Shown: piece by piece, positions 45,835 through 57,844 of the stretch
Layout of the letters: each line of letters opens with the position of its first letter
How positions within the stretch are numbered: the first letter of the stretch is position 1
Source of the DNA: Nilaparvata lugens
Lineage: Eukaryota; Arthropoda; Insecta; Hemiptera; Delphacidae
Length of the DNA: 64,000 nucleotides
Assembly: GCF_014356525.2 (NCBI RefSeq)
Contig: NC_052516.1
Location: forward strand, 24,568,070-24,632,069
Reading direction: 5' to 3'
Program-made: the position numbers and the translations under genes
The notes under the pieces: generated by a model
The model's input: only the letters and a program-made list of their open reading frames with translations
What the model was told of the DNA's origin: nothing
The model's database searches: none

Positions 45835-46125
45835 TGAGTGGAGGAGAGAAAAAAGAGGAAGAGAGAAAAAGAGGAAGAGAGGAAAAGAGAAAGAGGGAAG
45901 AGAGGAAAAGAGGAAGACAGAAGAGAGGAAGAGAGAAAAAGAGGGAGAGAGGAAAAGAAGAAGAGGAAGAGAAAAGAAGGAAAAGAGAAAAAGTGGGAGA
46001 GAGTAAAAAAGGAAGAGGAAAAAAGAGGAAGAAAAAAAAGAGAGGAAGAGAAAAAAGAGGAAGAGAGAAAAATAGGAAGAGAGAGATTAACATTCAGAAT
46101 CAGAGGAAGAAAAAGATAGAGTGAG
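45835..46125 (+). repeat. Purine-rich (GAGA/GAAA) tract
   Basis: GGAAGAGAGAAAAAGAGG-type array. Lys/Arg/Glu frames are artefacts. Confidence 0.9.
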
Positions 46126-46134
46126 TGGGAGGCA

Positions 46135-46260
46135 GTCATTGATTGATTGATTGATTAATTGCCTTCATTGAGAGCGGAGTTGGGACTCCTGGTCCTCTCT
46201 ACCACACAACCCTTCACATTTCATACAATTTAATACTAAGATAACAAAATCAAGATTTCA
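46135..46260 (-). repeat. Retroposon tail family G
   Basis: (GATT)n at 46139-46158, then GCCTTCATTGAGAGCGGAGT and TGGGACTCC. Related to 53815-53890. Confidence 0.5.
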
Positions 46261-46659
46261 ATAAATTAGAAAAATGAACAGAAATCCAAGCTTCAAATTG
46301 ATAACTAATACAAAATAAATTTTACAAGAATGAATTTCGAATAGAGAGAGAGAGTGTGTGTGTGTGAAAGAGAGAAGATGAGTAAGAGAAGGTGAGAGAG
46401 TGAGTGAGAGAGGATTAGAAAGTGACCGTGAGATAGAGAGGTAGCAAGAGAATATTCTCCACGTGAAGTTTGGAATTTGAGTGGTCACCAACGACTGAAA
46501 TGGGTGTTTGTAGTGTTGAAGCCGAGGGTTTGAGGTGTTAGGTCTTGATTTACGGCTAAATCTGACATCGTCAACATCACCTTGTTAGTTGCAGATAAGC
46601 TATGTTTGTTCTCATTTGAACAGGTTACATTAACTTCAAATTTTTCGTATCTGAGCTGA

Positions 46660-47060
46660 ATTACTACTTGAAATGAGATAGAATATATGAGACAGAGTGA
46701 ATAACTTATATGATATCTTAGTTGTCATTGATGAATGTAGAAGCTTCTAAAGGTAATGGTAACCATATTATTGTAGCTTTTTATAAGCAATAATTCTGAT
46801 TGTTTCCCAAAACTTTCTTGATTGAGGAGATTTCAAAGAAACGGCACCATTCTTCTCCACTCCTAGTAAAAACCTTTTTTGATATTATTTTTATGAATGA
46901 AATTTGGTAAAAACAAGTTCATTAGTTGATGCTAGTAACTAGTTCGTTACTTTTCTCAATGTCTCTCTTGCATGCTATTTTCTACTTTCTCTCTCTTCTA
47001 ATGATTTTTTTCAATCTTGGTTACTCATCACTGGTTCTTCTTCTTTAAGTCATCTAGAGT
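46660..47060 (+). repeat. Local direct duplication, unit 1
   Basis: AGATAGAATATATGAGACAG to GTAGAAGCTTCTAAAGG, and later TCAATGTCTCTCTTGCATGC, match 47410-47720 at over 90% identity in those blocks. A gap of different length separates them in the two units. Confidence 0.75.
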
Positions 47061-47409
47061 TCATGCACAATGAAAATATCTCAACATAATTTTTCAACAC
47101 AAAATGATATATTCTCAAACAAATGTATAAACTCAAGGCTACTTTTTTATTTATAGGATAGATTTTTATGATAGATAGGTACATTTTCTTAAAATTAATA
47201 CAATAATAGATAAAAATACAAATTATAACAACTAGTTTCAGTGTTCACACCATCTAAAAACTAGTTCTTATAATTCGTATTTTTAATCTATCATTTTATT
47301 GAATTCAAAAAATTGATATAATTTCATTGATTTCTACTATAATTATATTCTATAAATTTTCAAACAGACTGTTGATACTTTATTCAATGATTCTCGATTG
47401 ATATTGTAG

Positions 47410-47720
47410 ATTCACCACTTGGAACGAGATAGAATATATGAGACAGAGTGAATAACTTATCTGATATCTTAGTTGTCATTGATGAATTTAGAAGCTTCTA
47501 AACGTAATAGTAACCATAATAATTTAACTAGTAAATTAGTAATTATCAAATTAGTAAACATAATTATCAAAACAAGTTTATTAAATGGTGCTAGTAACTA
47601 GAAGCTTGGTAACTAGTTCATTACTTCTCTCAATGTCTCTCTTGCATGCTATTTTCTACTTTCTCTCTCTTCTAATGATTCTTATTTCAATTTAGGATCC
47701 TTATTACTAGTTCTTTTTGT
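47410..47720 (+). repeat. Local direct duplication, unit 2
   Basis: Second, more compact copy of 46660-47060. The middle part differs by deletion. Confidence 0.75.
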
Positions 47721-47734
47721 AGTTCATTCGTAGT

Positions 47735-47870
47735 GAAATTCTAACCTTATCTTGGACTTTGTCACCTATAAATTTGGGAGAAAAATAGCACAAGGACTAC
47801 CTTATTTATCTTTCAATGTTTTTACATTAGTGTTATTTGCATTGTAAATAAATAAAATAAATAAAATAGG
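47735..47870 (+). repeat. SINE-like tail family B
   Basis: GTGAAATTCTAACCTTATCT, GTCACCTATAAATTTGGGAG and ACAAGGACTACC, ending in (AATAA)n. Close to 11380-11515. Confidence 0.7.
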
Positions 47871-48011
47871 TTCATATCACTAGTTCATTTGTAGAGTCAA
47901 TTGAATGCTTCATCTACTAATTCATTTGTACTGTCAGAGTTCATTTTCAATGATAATTACTTGAAATTGTCAAACCTCTGATTGATTAATACAATTTTGA
48001 GATGAAAGTTC

Positions 48012-48334
48012 CGGTTGTTACACCATTATCAATCTCTAGTAGAGAGGAAGCTCAAACATTAAGTAGCAGAATATATATATTATAGTGTGAGTAAAGCCCT
48101 ACTACAATAATTGGGCATTGGCTGTCGACCAATAAAGACTGTGCTCTACTGCCATTGGTCGGCTCTCATGACCATGTTTGGTATACTTGGGTCTCGTTTC
48201 GGCCAATGGCAGTGGAGATCAGCCTCTATTGGTCGACAGCTATTGGCTAATAGTAGGACTTCACACACACTATATTCTGCTGCTGAATGCTCAAGCTTTC
48301 AGCTTACTGGGGATTGATAATGGTGTAACAACCG
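48012..48334. mobile_element. Long-armed foldback element (GGTTGTTACACCATTATC ends)
   Basis: ~323-bp palindrome with arms of about 150 bp. The arms share GGTTGTTACACCATTATC, then AGCAGAATATA, GCCCTACTA, TTGGTCGACAGC (inverted) and GCCATTGGTCGG. The centre is near 48173. A half copy is at 62215-62390, and the outer motif also occurs at 53998, 57905 and 57978. Confidence 0.8.
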
Positions 48335-49011
48335 AGAACAATATCTCAAGTAATTTCGAGAAACCATTATTTATTTTATTATTTTGATAAATCATCAAGA
48401 TAATCGATTATTGGATTATTATTATTCTCAATAAACCATTATTCAATTCATTATTATTTTAATAAATTATTTATCTTCGATAATTTCATTATACCAGTGG
48501 TTTCGAGAATAATATTGTATTGTTTATATTCATTGACTATAAATATAGATAGTTTATCAATCAATTTATAGATCATCAATTGATAGACAATTATATTCAT
48601 TGATATCAATGGATGGTTTCCATTGATAGTCTACTTACCACAACAGAACAGACTGTCAGTTTCCATCTCAATCCTAGATTTCAAATTCTCTAAAAATTCT
48701 TGATAGTGAAACTCGATGGGATTAGATTTTAGTTGATCAAATTCTGAACTACTCAACCTGCCTCTGTGTTCTGAGTAGGACATCTAACTCAATAGCTGTC
48801 AACTCCACTGAGGAATAGCTTTCCAATTCAGTCTCAGTGGAATTATCCGCTCAAATGATTGCTTCTAGGGTCATTTGGGACTCATTAATTGAATAATCTT
48901 AACCCTGCTGAGTTACTGGAATATTCAGTGTTAGATTACTTTTATGAATAATATCATCATGATTATAGCAAACACTAGTCGGGATTCCAGCGTATACTCA
49001 AGGCGGACAAA
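48335..49011. other. No gene recognised
   Basis: AT-rich sequence with no supported feature. Confidence 0.5.
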
Positions 49012-50718
49012 ATACAGAGTGTTTACGAACTCCCTACCAATACTCTAGGTCATTGTTCCTGGGTAACAAACATATCTAAATATCATATTTAAATTGTCGG
49101 GAAGTCTTCAGTAACTCACACAGCGGCCATTTTGCTTTTTTCACTTATTATTTTTTCTCTAAATAATGGTTAAACATACGAAATTGAAACTTCACACGAT
49201 CATTAATAACAACTAGACTAGACAAAGCTACAAAAAAAATTATTATGATTTTTCAAATCCATAAAACAAAATGACGGACATTTGAAATTTTGTTTCTTAA
49301 ATAACTCAGAAACTGTTGGTTTTACAAAAACTTTACAGGAATAACTTATTTTAGAAAATTTAATTTCCTATCGATTGGTACCGGAATTTCCAAGATTGGA
49401 TTGATTGATTGAGTACTTCATTCAAGTAGATTACAATATATACTGGCTTATACACTTATATACAATAGCTTACAATACAGAAAAATTATAGATGAATTTA
49501 CATAATATAGACTAGGAGAATAATTATTGAACTGTATATGATATGAAAAAGCAATTTGTAATGTAATAACTATAGATAACTATATTGTTATGCATGTACA
49601 TAGATTGGCGGAGCTTTGGACATATCAATGTCAATTCTTCGGAAAGAATATTAAAAATATCCTCCCGACTAACTCTCTACCAAAACGTTAATCTCATTAA
49701 TTAAACTAAGGTTTTATTTATTAATGGAAATATTGTAAAATTATTAATTAATATGAATATCTAAGGGAAAAAACAGAAAATTGATAGAGTAAAATGATTA
49801 TATAGGTAAATAAGATCAAATTATTGATTAATAAAATGAAGTAGGCTGAAAGTAGATCACGATTATCAACTTTCAGTGATATACAGCAGTTTGCAGTGGA
49901 TAATCCAAATAACATGAGTTCATATAATATATATATATATATATATATAATTCATTCTATAACAAGTTTAAAGGTTTATATTGGTGGGATGGGTGACGGA
50001 TGGTCGTCATGTGATCGTTCTAGGGCCGGACAGTTTCAGTCATTTGTTCCAAAAGATGTTTTTTTTAAAGTCAGGATGAAGCTCGCTCGGCTCTCGACTA
50101 ATATTAACTGAGATATGGCAGCTTCAGTGGTTGGTGACCCACCTTGAGAGGGTTATGTAACGTTATTCTATTGTTTGAAATGAACTAAAACCGCTTACTA
50201 TTAACATTCAATGCAAATAGAAATTGTTGCATCATTGAGGTGACTCTATCAGCATGCCTTGGCTTGCACTGCAACAAACTTTCAGTGGTCACCTATCACT
50301 AAGGCTGCCATATCTCAGTTATTATTGGTCCAATCTCAAAATTTCTGGTACCAATCGATGAGCAATTAAATTTACTAAAAAAGTTTTTTTTGTAAAGCTT
50401 TTGTTAAACCGAAGGTTTCTGAGTTATTTGAAAAACAAAATTCTAAATGGTCGCCATTTTGTTTATGAATTTGAAAAATTATCATAATTTTTTTAAGCTT
50501 TGTCCAGTTGTTATAAATAATGCTGCAAGGTTCCAATTTCGTATGTTTGACCATCATTTAGAAAAAAATGATAAGTTGAGAAAGCAAAATGGCTGCTTTG
50601 TGAGTAACTGAAGACTTCCGGACAATTTAAAATATGATATTTAGATATGTTTTTTTAACGGAACAATGCCCCAGAGTATTCGTAGGGAGTTAGAGTTCGT
50701 GAACCCTCTGTATATTGA
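49012..50718. mobile_element. Large foldback element with ~400-bp arms, interrupted
   Basis: The left arm (49012-49396, resuming at about 50093-50135) and right arm (50280-50718) are inverted copies. They share TACAGAG-GTT-ACGAACTC ends, ATCTAAATATCATATTTAAA, AAGTCTTCAGTAACTCAC, CATACGAAATTG and ATCGATTGGTACC, then AACTGAGATATGGCAGC. A family-C retroposon and ~250 bp of other DNA interrupt the left arm. No transposase frame is present. Confidence 0.75.
49397..49835 (-). mobile_element. Retroposon family C, copy 3, nested in the foldback
   Basis: (GATT)n then GAGTACTTCATTCAAGTAGA and TTACAATATATACTGGC, collinear with 41199-41638 to about ATTATATAGGTAAATAAGAT. Confidence 0.75.
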
Positions 50719-50875
50719 ATTTTCGGACTTTCAACTATTGTGAGAATAATTGGTATCATAATCTATTATATCAACTAGCTAGACTGACATATCTTTTTGA
50801 AATATGGAATGTATGATAATGGAAGAATTTGTGACTCATAATCGGGGATGAATAAGAGGAAAAAGAGGTGGAAGA

Positions 50876-51240
50876 TTGATTGATTGATTGATTTATTTGT
50901 TACATGCTAGGTCTTGAAAAACCTATTGCACTTATAAATTACAATAATTATATACAATGCGAAATTGAAAAGTAATAATAAATTAAAAGTATTAGAAGAG
51001 AAGGAACAGCAGCAGGAGCAGGAGTAGAATGATGAGGAGGGGGTGTAGAAACAGGAGGAGGAGAGTGAATCAAAAAGAAGAAATAAGTGTATCACAATCC
51101 AGAATGAATAAGGAAAAAAAAGAAAACGATTATGGAGGAAAAAGAGAAGGATGAACAGGAGGAGGTGGAATAGAAGTAGGAGGAGTGAAAAGAAGAGGAG
51201 AATGAGGAAGAGAAGAAGGATGGAAAACTAAATATTGCTT
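50876..51240. repeat. Reversed retroposon tail, then purine-rich tract
   Basis: (GATT)n at 50876-50893, then TTTGTTACATGCTAGGTC and AAAAACCTATTGCAC is a tail type distinct from families C and G. 50995-51230 is GGA-rich. Confidence 0.55.
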
Positions 51241-51339
51241 GCAGGCTTTTTCCAGAGTCCGTGAACTGGATTAAGTCAAGCTTATTTCTTCAACTCTGAT
51301 ACTGGGATGTGATAGAGACAGAAGTCACTCTCTGTGCAT

Positions 51340-51560
51340 GGAGGAAGGAGGAGGAAAATAAATATATAACTATATAAGAGAGAGGGAGTGAGAAAGAAAA
51401 TAATGATAAGAAGGATGCGGAGGGATAAGATAGAGAAAAGTATATTTTCAGGAGTATGAGACAGAAAATCACCTAGACATTGCGAGGAAGAGAGAGAAAT
51501 TGACGTGGAGAGAAAAAGAGGGAGTAAGAAAGAAAATGAGAAAAAGTGAGTTAGTTGGAA
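51340..51560 (+). repeat. Purine-rich (GAGA) tract
   Basis: AGAGAGAGGGAGTGAGAAAG-type sequence. The minus-strand hydrophobic frame across it is low complexity. Confidence 0.7.
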
Positions 51561-52149
51561 GTTTGCTAGGGCAGACAGAAAATAGGATTTGTGAGCGGAT
51601 AAGAAATGACAATTTTGAGTTAAAACTTGTGACGAAGAGAGAAAAACGGAGAATTTCAACGTCAACAAATGCACGCTGCGGGCATAAGGTGAAACATGAT
51701 GAGGATTTTCAAGAAAATTTTTGATGAATACATGAAAATTATGAGAGACCTGGATGAATATTGTGCTGTTGAATTTTGATGAATACTTTGACATCATTTT
51801 GAGATGATGATATCTCAGACCTTGTTTGGAGATGAGAGAAGAAATATCAAGAGGTCAACTGGAATTTCAGGAAATCTCTGATTGGTACTTTAACATTTTA
51901 GCCTGTTTGAAAGTTGTGCTTCAACGTGATTTAAAATCTGTAATTCATAACATCTATTTATCCATAATTTCAGTTAACATAGGCGAAAATTGGATTTTTT
52001 ACAAATATGAAATTCCATGTTCAATCAATTATTTGACTTACAAGTCAAGTAGACAAAATACAAAGAAATTGTGAATGAATCTGATTATGAAATTAAAGTT
52101 TGATAGTGATTGTAGTATCAATTTTTATGTGGTATCAATTTTATATATT
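51561..52149. other. No gene recognised
   Basis: Short open frames (for example 51826-52074) lack recognisable domains and flanking splice or start context. Confidence 0.45.
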
Positions 52150-52390
52150 TATTTATCATTTCTACAAGAAAGCTCTAAATGAGAGAGAAAATTTAAGGAT
52201 ACTCTTTGTACTATTTCTCTCCCAAATTTAGATAACATTTTAAAAGTCCGAAATAGGGTTCTGTCCTGAAATAGGGTGAAATTCCTGAAATTTAGTTCAT
52301 TTCCACTCAAAAACAACGAAAACTGGAAATTTTGACGGATAAAATTGGATAAAGCACACAAAAATTACACTTGAATTACTATTAGTAATT
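52150..52390 (-). repeat. SINE-like tail family B, reverse orientation
   Basis: TACTATTTCTCTCCCAAATT, AAAGTCCGAAATAGGG, AAATTTAGTTCATTTCC and CTCAAAAACAACG: the reverse of 29830-30115. Confidence 0.6.
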
Positions 52391-53194
52391 ATCAATAAAT
52401 AATGTATCAATAATATTTATCTCAATATTCTACAGTTTGTTTCTGTAGTTGATAACCATTGTTTCTATATATATTATTAGTCTTTGGAAATAGTATATTA
52501 GTATTAGTATATTAGTCTTTTGAAATCTTTGTCCGTTCATATTGGACAGTATAACCGGACCAAGATTTTGTTGTTGTGTTTGGATTTTTCAAATAAGAGT
52601 TTTAGAATAATTGTATCCTTCCGAATAAATGATCAAGTTATTACAATGATTGAGAAGTTCCTGATAGCCAACACAAGATTATATATATAATGCCCATTAA
52701 ATTGTAGGAATTAAATTGTAGGAATAGCCCATTAAATAAAGGAACTTATGATATAAGTTCCTGATAGCTTTACTGATAACCACCATATCGGATTGGAAAT
52801 ATTAGCAGATAAACAATTCATTTTTGGAAATATATTGACTTATGAATGAATATAATAATAAATATATTGGATTTCCGACTTACATCGCAGCACACAACTT
52901 AAAATACACTCTTCATAACTTGGAAAAGTAATTTCACAAAAATGGAAATATAAAAATAATGCAGGTACCAACTTGGTTCATCCCAAGAATCATAATCATG
53001 CATCAATATTAACAACTGATATTATTGTACTGGAAATCTGAGTTTTTTGACAATTCCTTGGTCTTTTTATTAAACTGATATTACATCTTTCAAGAGATTA
53101 TTGTAATCATTAGAAGATCGTTTGATGCCAAAAAGAAATGAATGAAGAGAAAGATGAAAGAGAGATGAATGATCGTTTCAAGGGGAGATGGATG
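52391..53194. other. No gene recognised
   Basis: AT-rich. At 52705-52765 AAATTGTAGGAAT and ATAAGTTCCTGATAGC motifs are locally repeated. Confidence 0.45.
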
Positions 53195-53400
53195 AAGAAA
53201 TGAAACAAAAGGGAGAATAAAGAAGTGTATGAATGGGGAGGGAAGTGAGTAGGAAGAAGGAGAAGAAGAAGAAGACTGTGAGCCAGTGAAAGAGATTAGA
53301 TGAGTGAAAATGATGATAAATGGGGCAGAACAAAGTTGAAAGAAGGATGAAAAAAAAGGAAGTGGAGGAAGAAGAAGCAGAAGAGGAAGAACTGGGAAAT
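53195..53400 (+). repeat. Purine-rich (GAAGAA) tract
   Basis: Two short GAA-rich blocks, at 53240-53275 and 53345-53395. Confidence 0.65.
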
Positions 53401-53814
53401 ATCAAGCTCTATAGATAGTTGAGAGGAAAGCTTCGGAAAAGCCAAGCAATTTTCCACAAATTGGATTCCCGTTGGATGAGAGAACGTGACTCTTTCGAGA
53501 TACTTGGTAATTCATCGACAATCTACTTCAACTGAGAAATATAGTTGCGAGACTCCAAATACAGAAAAGTACTACAGCATTTTATATAATGAGTGCAATG
53601 CTTCTATATTAAATAACTCTTGAAAACTCAAGACATCAATAGAATTGGACCAGTTTTGATGAAGTTTGTCCCAAATCGATTCCTAGAATAAAATCGCATT
53701 CTCCATTGTCGTACAGCACATTATCATATGGATATTATTATCTAAGATATTCTGAGTACTTGATATAGATTACTCTAGATATAGAGTACTAGATGCTACT
53801 ATGTAGGATTTTAT

Positions 53815-53890
53815 GATTGATTAATTTGCTGCCTTCATAGGAGGTCGCAGCCGGCCCCCTCTTACACTTCACCCTCGATGCTGTTTATGC
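53815..53890 (-). repeat. Retroposon tail family G
   Basis: GATTGATTAATTTGCTGCCT, then TCATAGGAGGTCGCAGCC and CTCTTACACTTCACCC. Confidence 0.5.
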
Positions 53891-53949
53891 CCTTCAAGCT
53901 GTTTTTCAAGAACATAATTGCGTCAATTATGATAAATTCATATTAAATA

Positions 53950-54120
53950 AAATAATAAGAATTGTCAAAAACCACAGATTTCATTGATAGTGAGAAAGGT
54001 TTCGGTGTTAAACCATTGTCAATCTCTGATAAACTCGAAACCGGTCTTTCTAACTTCCAATAGAATTCAGATTCTATTACAGGTTTTTGACTATTTCTTA
54101 GTATTATTTAATATGAGTAA
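53950..54120. mobile_element. Foldback family with AATTGTCAAAAACCACAG ends, copy 1
   Basis: AAGAATTGTCAAAAACCACA, then GGTTTCGGTGTTAAACC and CATTGTCAATCTCTGATAAA at the left; ACCGGTCTTTCTAAC and TTTTTGACTATTTCTTAGT at the right. Same ends as 57845-58260. Confidence 0.65.
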
Positions 54121-54226
54121 TTACCACAATATCAACTTCTCAACTACACCTCAAAGGTACAGGTTAAGAGAGGTTTAGTTTGATAAACCTAAAAGGAACG
54201 TAACTATATAGGGAAAGCCTAAATGA

Positions 54227-54364
54227 GCTCCGTGAACTTGTAGTGCACAAGTCCGAAAAAAATTGTAAACAATTGACAATAAACTACGAATTTTGTGTCG
54301 GCAGAATATCCAAGAATAAAATTTTGTACAAGCACCGTGGCTTGTGCACTACAAGTTCACGGAG
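54227..54364. mobile_element. Foldback MITE (GCTCCGTGAACTTGTAGTGC)
   Basis: 138 bp with 25-bp perfect terminal inverted repeats beginning GCTCCGTGAACTTGTAGTGC and continuing ACAAG. The interior is non-repetitive. No second copy is seen in this window and no clear target duplication. Confidence 0.7.
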
Positions 54365-55058
54365 CCAGATAAATGGGAGGAGACAGTTCTCAATAGTAGA
54401 GAAAATATTCTTAGAAAGTGAGGAAACGAGATGCAAAGAAAATATGGTAAAATGCAATGTGAAAATCCCTTCTTAGGGAATGCAGAAAAGCACTAGATAC
54501 TAAAACTTAAGGAAACTAAACTGGAAACAAAATATGCAATACAAATTTATAGTTTTCTCAGTTTTTGATTTCCAGATTTTGATTGAGTGAAGTTTATTCA
54601 TTGTTTGCAATCAAGCGGATTCAGTTGGAATGGAATAATTGAATAAAAACACAAATATGTTGTCAAATTCTAAACTGTTTCATTTGGTACACGACCATGG
54701 TTTCGTGACCACACCGTTCAATATTATGGAACGGTTCTACAATATTGACAATGACTCGGTCGAATTTTTGAAATGTAATATATGAAATTATTGTTAATCT
54801 GAATCCCTTGTGAAATGATACTTGAGTAATGCAAGTATCTTAGTCTCAACTTGTATTAGAAATATCATTAGAAATCAAAAATATCATTGTAAATCTGTTG
54901 TCAGTGATGGTAATTTAAGTGTTTAGTGTATTACAAAATCACTTACCCTGTTTATCTATCATAGTATCTCTAGCTTCTCCTTGCTATTACACAATTATTC
55001 ATCAACTGTTGAAAAAAGGTCATTAGAATGATACTTGACTAACTAAATATTGTGAGAA
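54365..55058. other. No gene recognised
   Basis: AT-rich with no supported feature. Confidence 0.5.
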
Positions 55059-55235
55059 TTGAAGAGACTTGAAATATTATCAAAAATTCCACTTTATTAT
55101 TAAAAAAATAATATTTTACAGTAGCATGCTTTCGTATCAAGTAGAATGTTGAGCACACGGAAGCATGTTCCTGATAAATATTAATTTTTATTTAAATAAA
55201 GTGAAATTTTGACAACATTTCAAGTCTCTTCAATT
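55059..55235. mobile_element. Foldback element (GAAGAGACTTGAAAT ends)
   Basis: The arms share GAAGAGACTTGAAAT, AAATT-CACTTTATT, TAATATT and AGCATG around a centre near 55143. About 177 bp. Confidence 0.7.
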
Positions 55236-56479
55236 GAGTTAAAGTTTCACATTAATATTTACGCTACAAACTTGATAATAAAGTTTATTGTAAGAATGTT
55301 TGTTGAAAGACAGTGAAGGTATTTGTTACAAATATTATTGACAGAGTATTGTCAAAGCGTTTCTGAAAATCTCGACATCAAGTATTTGTGAAGACTGAAC
55401 AAGATTGAACAATGAGATTGAATGGACAAGATATTTGCTATTTGAGTGGGAAGCACTTTCAGCCTTCTACAACGTTTCATTTTAACAAAAATAATCATAA
55501 CCACTGTTTCTCAACCCTATGACTCATCAACGCAAAATATCATCTAAGAACAACTTCAGAATCACTGTTACTCCAAAACCTTGACTGCAGAAGAATCCAA
55601 ACCATCAAATCAGAAGAAAATCTCAGCAAAACACAGCAATTATCGGGGAAGATGAAGAACAAAACTACTTAATCGGCGTTAAAGATAGCGATTAGCTAAC
55701 CTGTGATTAGAAGCTGTGATTTGATGAGTGTTATCACAGTTTCCGTGATCACCTGTCACCTAACCAGTGATTATTCGTGACAGTTCTGGTTGGAAATAGC
55801 TAAATAATTGTGGCAATTATTTTTCTCCTACATTTAAGTATTCTCTGGGTGTCAAGATCCCCAATTCGTTCCAAGATTGATGTCGCTGAAGATTAGAGTT
55901 GTTATGGTTGTGGCTTGTCCGTTTTTGCAGAGTACGAAGGAAAGGGACAGAGATATCTATCAGTATCTTCGAGTTTTTTTTAGAGAAGTCTGATTCGAAG
56001 CTTGATCATGGTTAGTCTAAATTTCCGATTTTTCTGGTTTTTGAGTTTGGTATTGAATACATTCTCAGTTTGATAATAATTATAAAGAGTTTTATTTTTG
56101 CCATCTGATCATGAAGAGTAAGTGAAAGTCTAATATCATCCATATAAAACGTATAAACATATGTTCAAGAAACTGACGAATCAAATTGCTCCTTGATTTC
56201 GACCAATCAGGAGCTAGAACTCCCAGACCGTCACTGGTCAATAGCTCCTTGGATTTGAAGGCGTGGCCTACTACACCAGCATTGCAACTCTCTTATTTGT
56301 CAATGTTTCTTATGATATCTTGAATAATTCTAGTAGTCTCAACAATATTATTGAATCGTAACTGTTCAACGTATAATCTTCAACAGATAAATGAAATAAG
56401 ATAAAGTATCGTTGAGTATAAACATTTTTTCCATTCTCTCGCCATTTTCCAGAGCAAAGACCTCATGACCTCCATTATT
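55236..56479. other. No gene recognised; possible upstream region of the receptor gene
   Basis: Contains a 37-codon frame starting at 55881 (MSLKIRVVMVVACPFLQS) that ends before any donor site in frame. I could not link it to the receptor exons. No promoter motif is claimed. Confidence 0.35.
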
Positions 56480-56720
56480 GACCGAGCGAAGTGAGGTCTA
56501 AGATTCAAGTCGACGGTTTTGCATTTCTCTTAATGTTTAAATGTTTATATGTTGCGCATTTACGGCGAAACGCGGTAATAGATTTTCATGAAATTTGACA
56601 GGTATGTTCCTTTTTACATTGCGCGTCGACTTTTATACAAGGTTTTTGGAAATTTTGCATTTCAAGGATAATATAAAAGTAAAAAGGAACCTCCTTCATA
56701 CGCCAATATTGGAGTAAAAA
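56480..56720 (+). mobile_element. Helitron-like element with GACCGAGCGAAG hairpin, copy 2
   Basis: GACCGAGCGAAGTGAGGTC stem-loop, TAAGATTCAAGTCGACGGTT, TTTGCATTTCTCTTAATG with two GTTTAAAT octamer-like units, then CGGTAATAGATTTTCATGAA and ATTTGACAGGTATGTTCC. It shares its first part, inverted, with 33049-33110. Confidence 0.5.
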
Positions 56721-57844
56721 TCAGACTATAGAATTATTCATCATAAATCAGCTGTCTAGTGGACGATATTACTACCCGTTCAGAAACATGGAACATCTTG
56801 AAAATTTATCTTTCCATCAACGTTGTAGACAGTTGCAGCCAAACCTGATAATAGCGCTCACACTCACATTCCGGGACGCCACGTTACGGTACGATAGGAC
56901 AGAAAGCTCTATGTTTATTTAGGATTTTTTCTAGACATTTTAAATTGATAAATTATTTATTAATTATTGAGAAAACATAACAGGTCAATGTAACTTACTG
57001 AGCGCGAGGTCTACTGTTCACAGAACTACTAGTATGACTTATATCGTTGACTTCCTGTTTCCTCTACGTTGTTCATGGAGGTGTAAGCTTCAAATAATTG
57101 ATTTCTATTGATGGTATTCTGTTTTTCAAATACATAGACAGTTCTAGTCTATGTTTTGAAATAAGCTTGTGTGTGCATGTGTGTGTGTGTGTGTGTGTGT
57201 TTTCCTTTTTTTCAACTCCTGCTCACGTACAAAAGCTTCTTGTTTTGTTGTGAGTAGTAAAATTTATTGTTTGCTTGAATTATTTCTTGACATCATCATC
57301 ATCATTTTTAATACTTAAGTTATAACTAAATTTTTATGGTGGAAGTCATCTTTATTTTACATAAAATTTCATTACTGAAGAAAAGTTCTTTCACTGATGA
57401 TTTTTATGTTATAAATTATGTGAACAATAAAATTGATTCGATTTGATTTAATTATCATACAATATGCGATCAAATATTTAGTTTCTGGTTTAAACGATCA
57501 AAATAGAATCGCACATGCATATTGATATAATGTCAGAGAATAAGCTAAGGAATAGAGGAGGAAACTCGTTTAAATCTCGTGTATGAATTTACAACGTTTT
57601 CCTCAGCCTTTTCTTATTTCAACCTCCTTGTCGTGATTTGTATGATAAGGTATATTGTTCAATTATTCACTACTTATTGCGTTTTCGACTAATGTAGATC
57701 TCTTGAAAAAATTTCATGAATCACAATAATAATTGATTGTTGATCAAAGCAACATTCACTCATTTCAAAGATAAATTAAAGCTGATAGATCTTTTTTTGT
57801 GTAGTTGAGAAGTTGATATTGTGGTAACTATTCATATTAAACAA
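56721..57844. other. No gene; short (TG)n at 57174-57200
   Basis: A GTGTGTGTGTGTGTGTGTGT run; otherwise AT-rich sequence with no supported feature. Confidence 0.5.

Noticed and set aside
51282..51797. 171-codon minus-strand hydrophobic frame
   Set aside because: Part lies on a GAGA tract; the remainder shows no recognisable family or conserved residues.
55881..55994. Short frame starting MSLKIRVVMVV as the receptor's first exon
   Set aside because: It stops before an in-frame donor, the downstream GTTAGT at 56011 is out of frame, and the sequence does not resemble an OR N-terminus.
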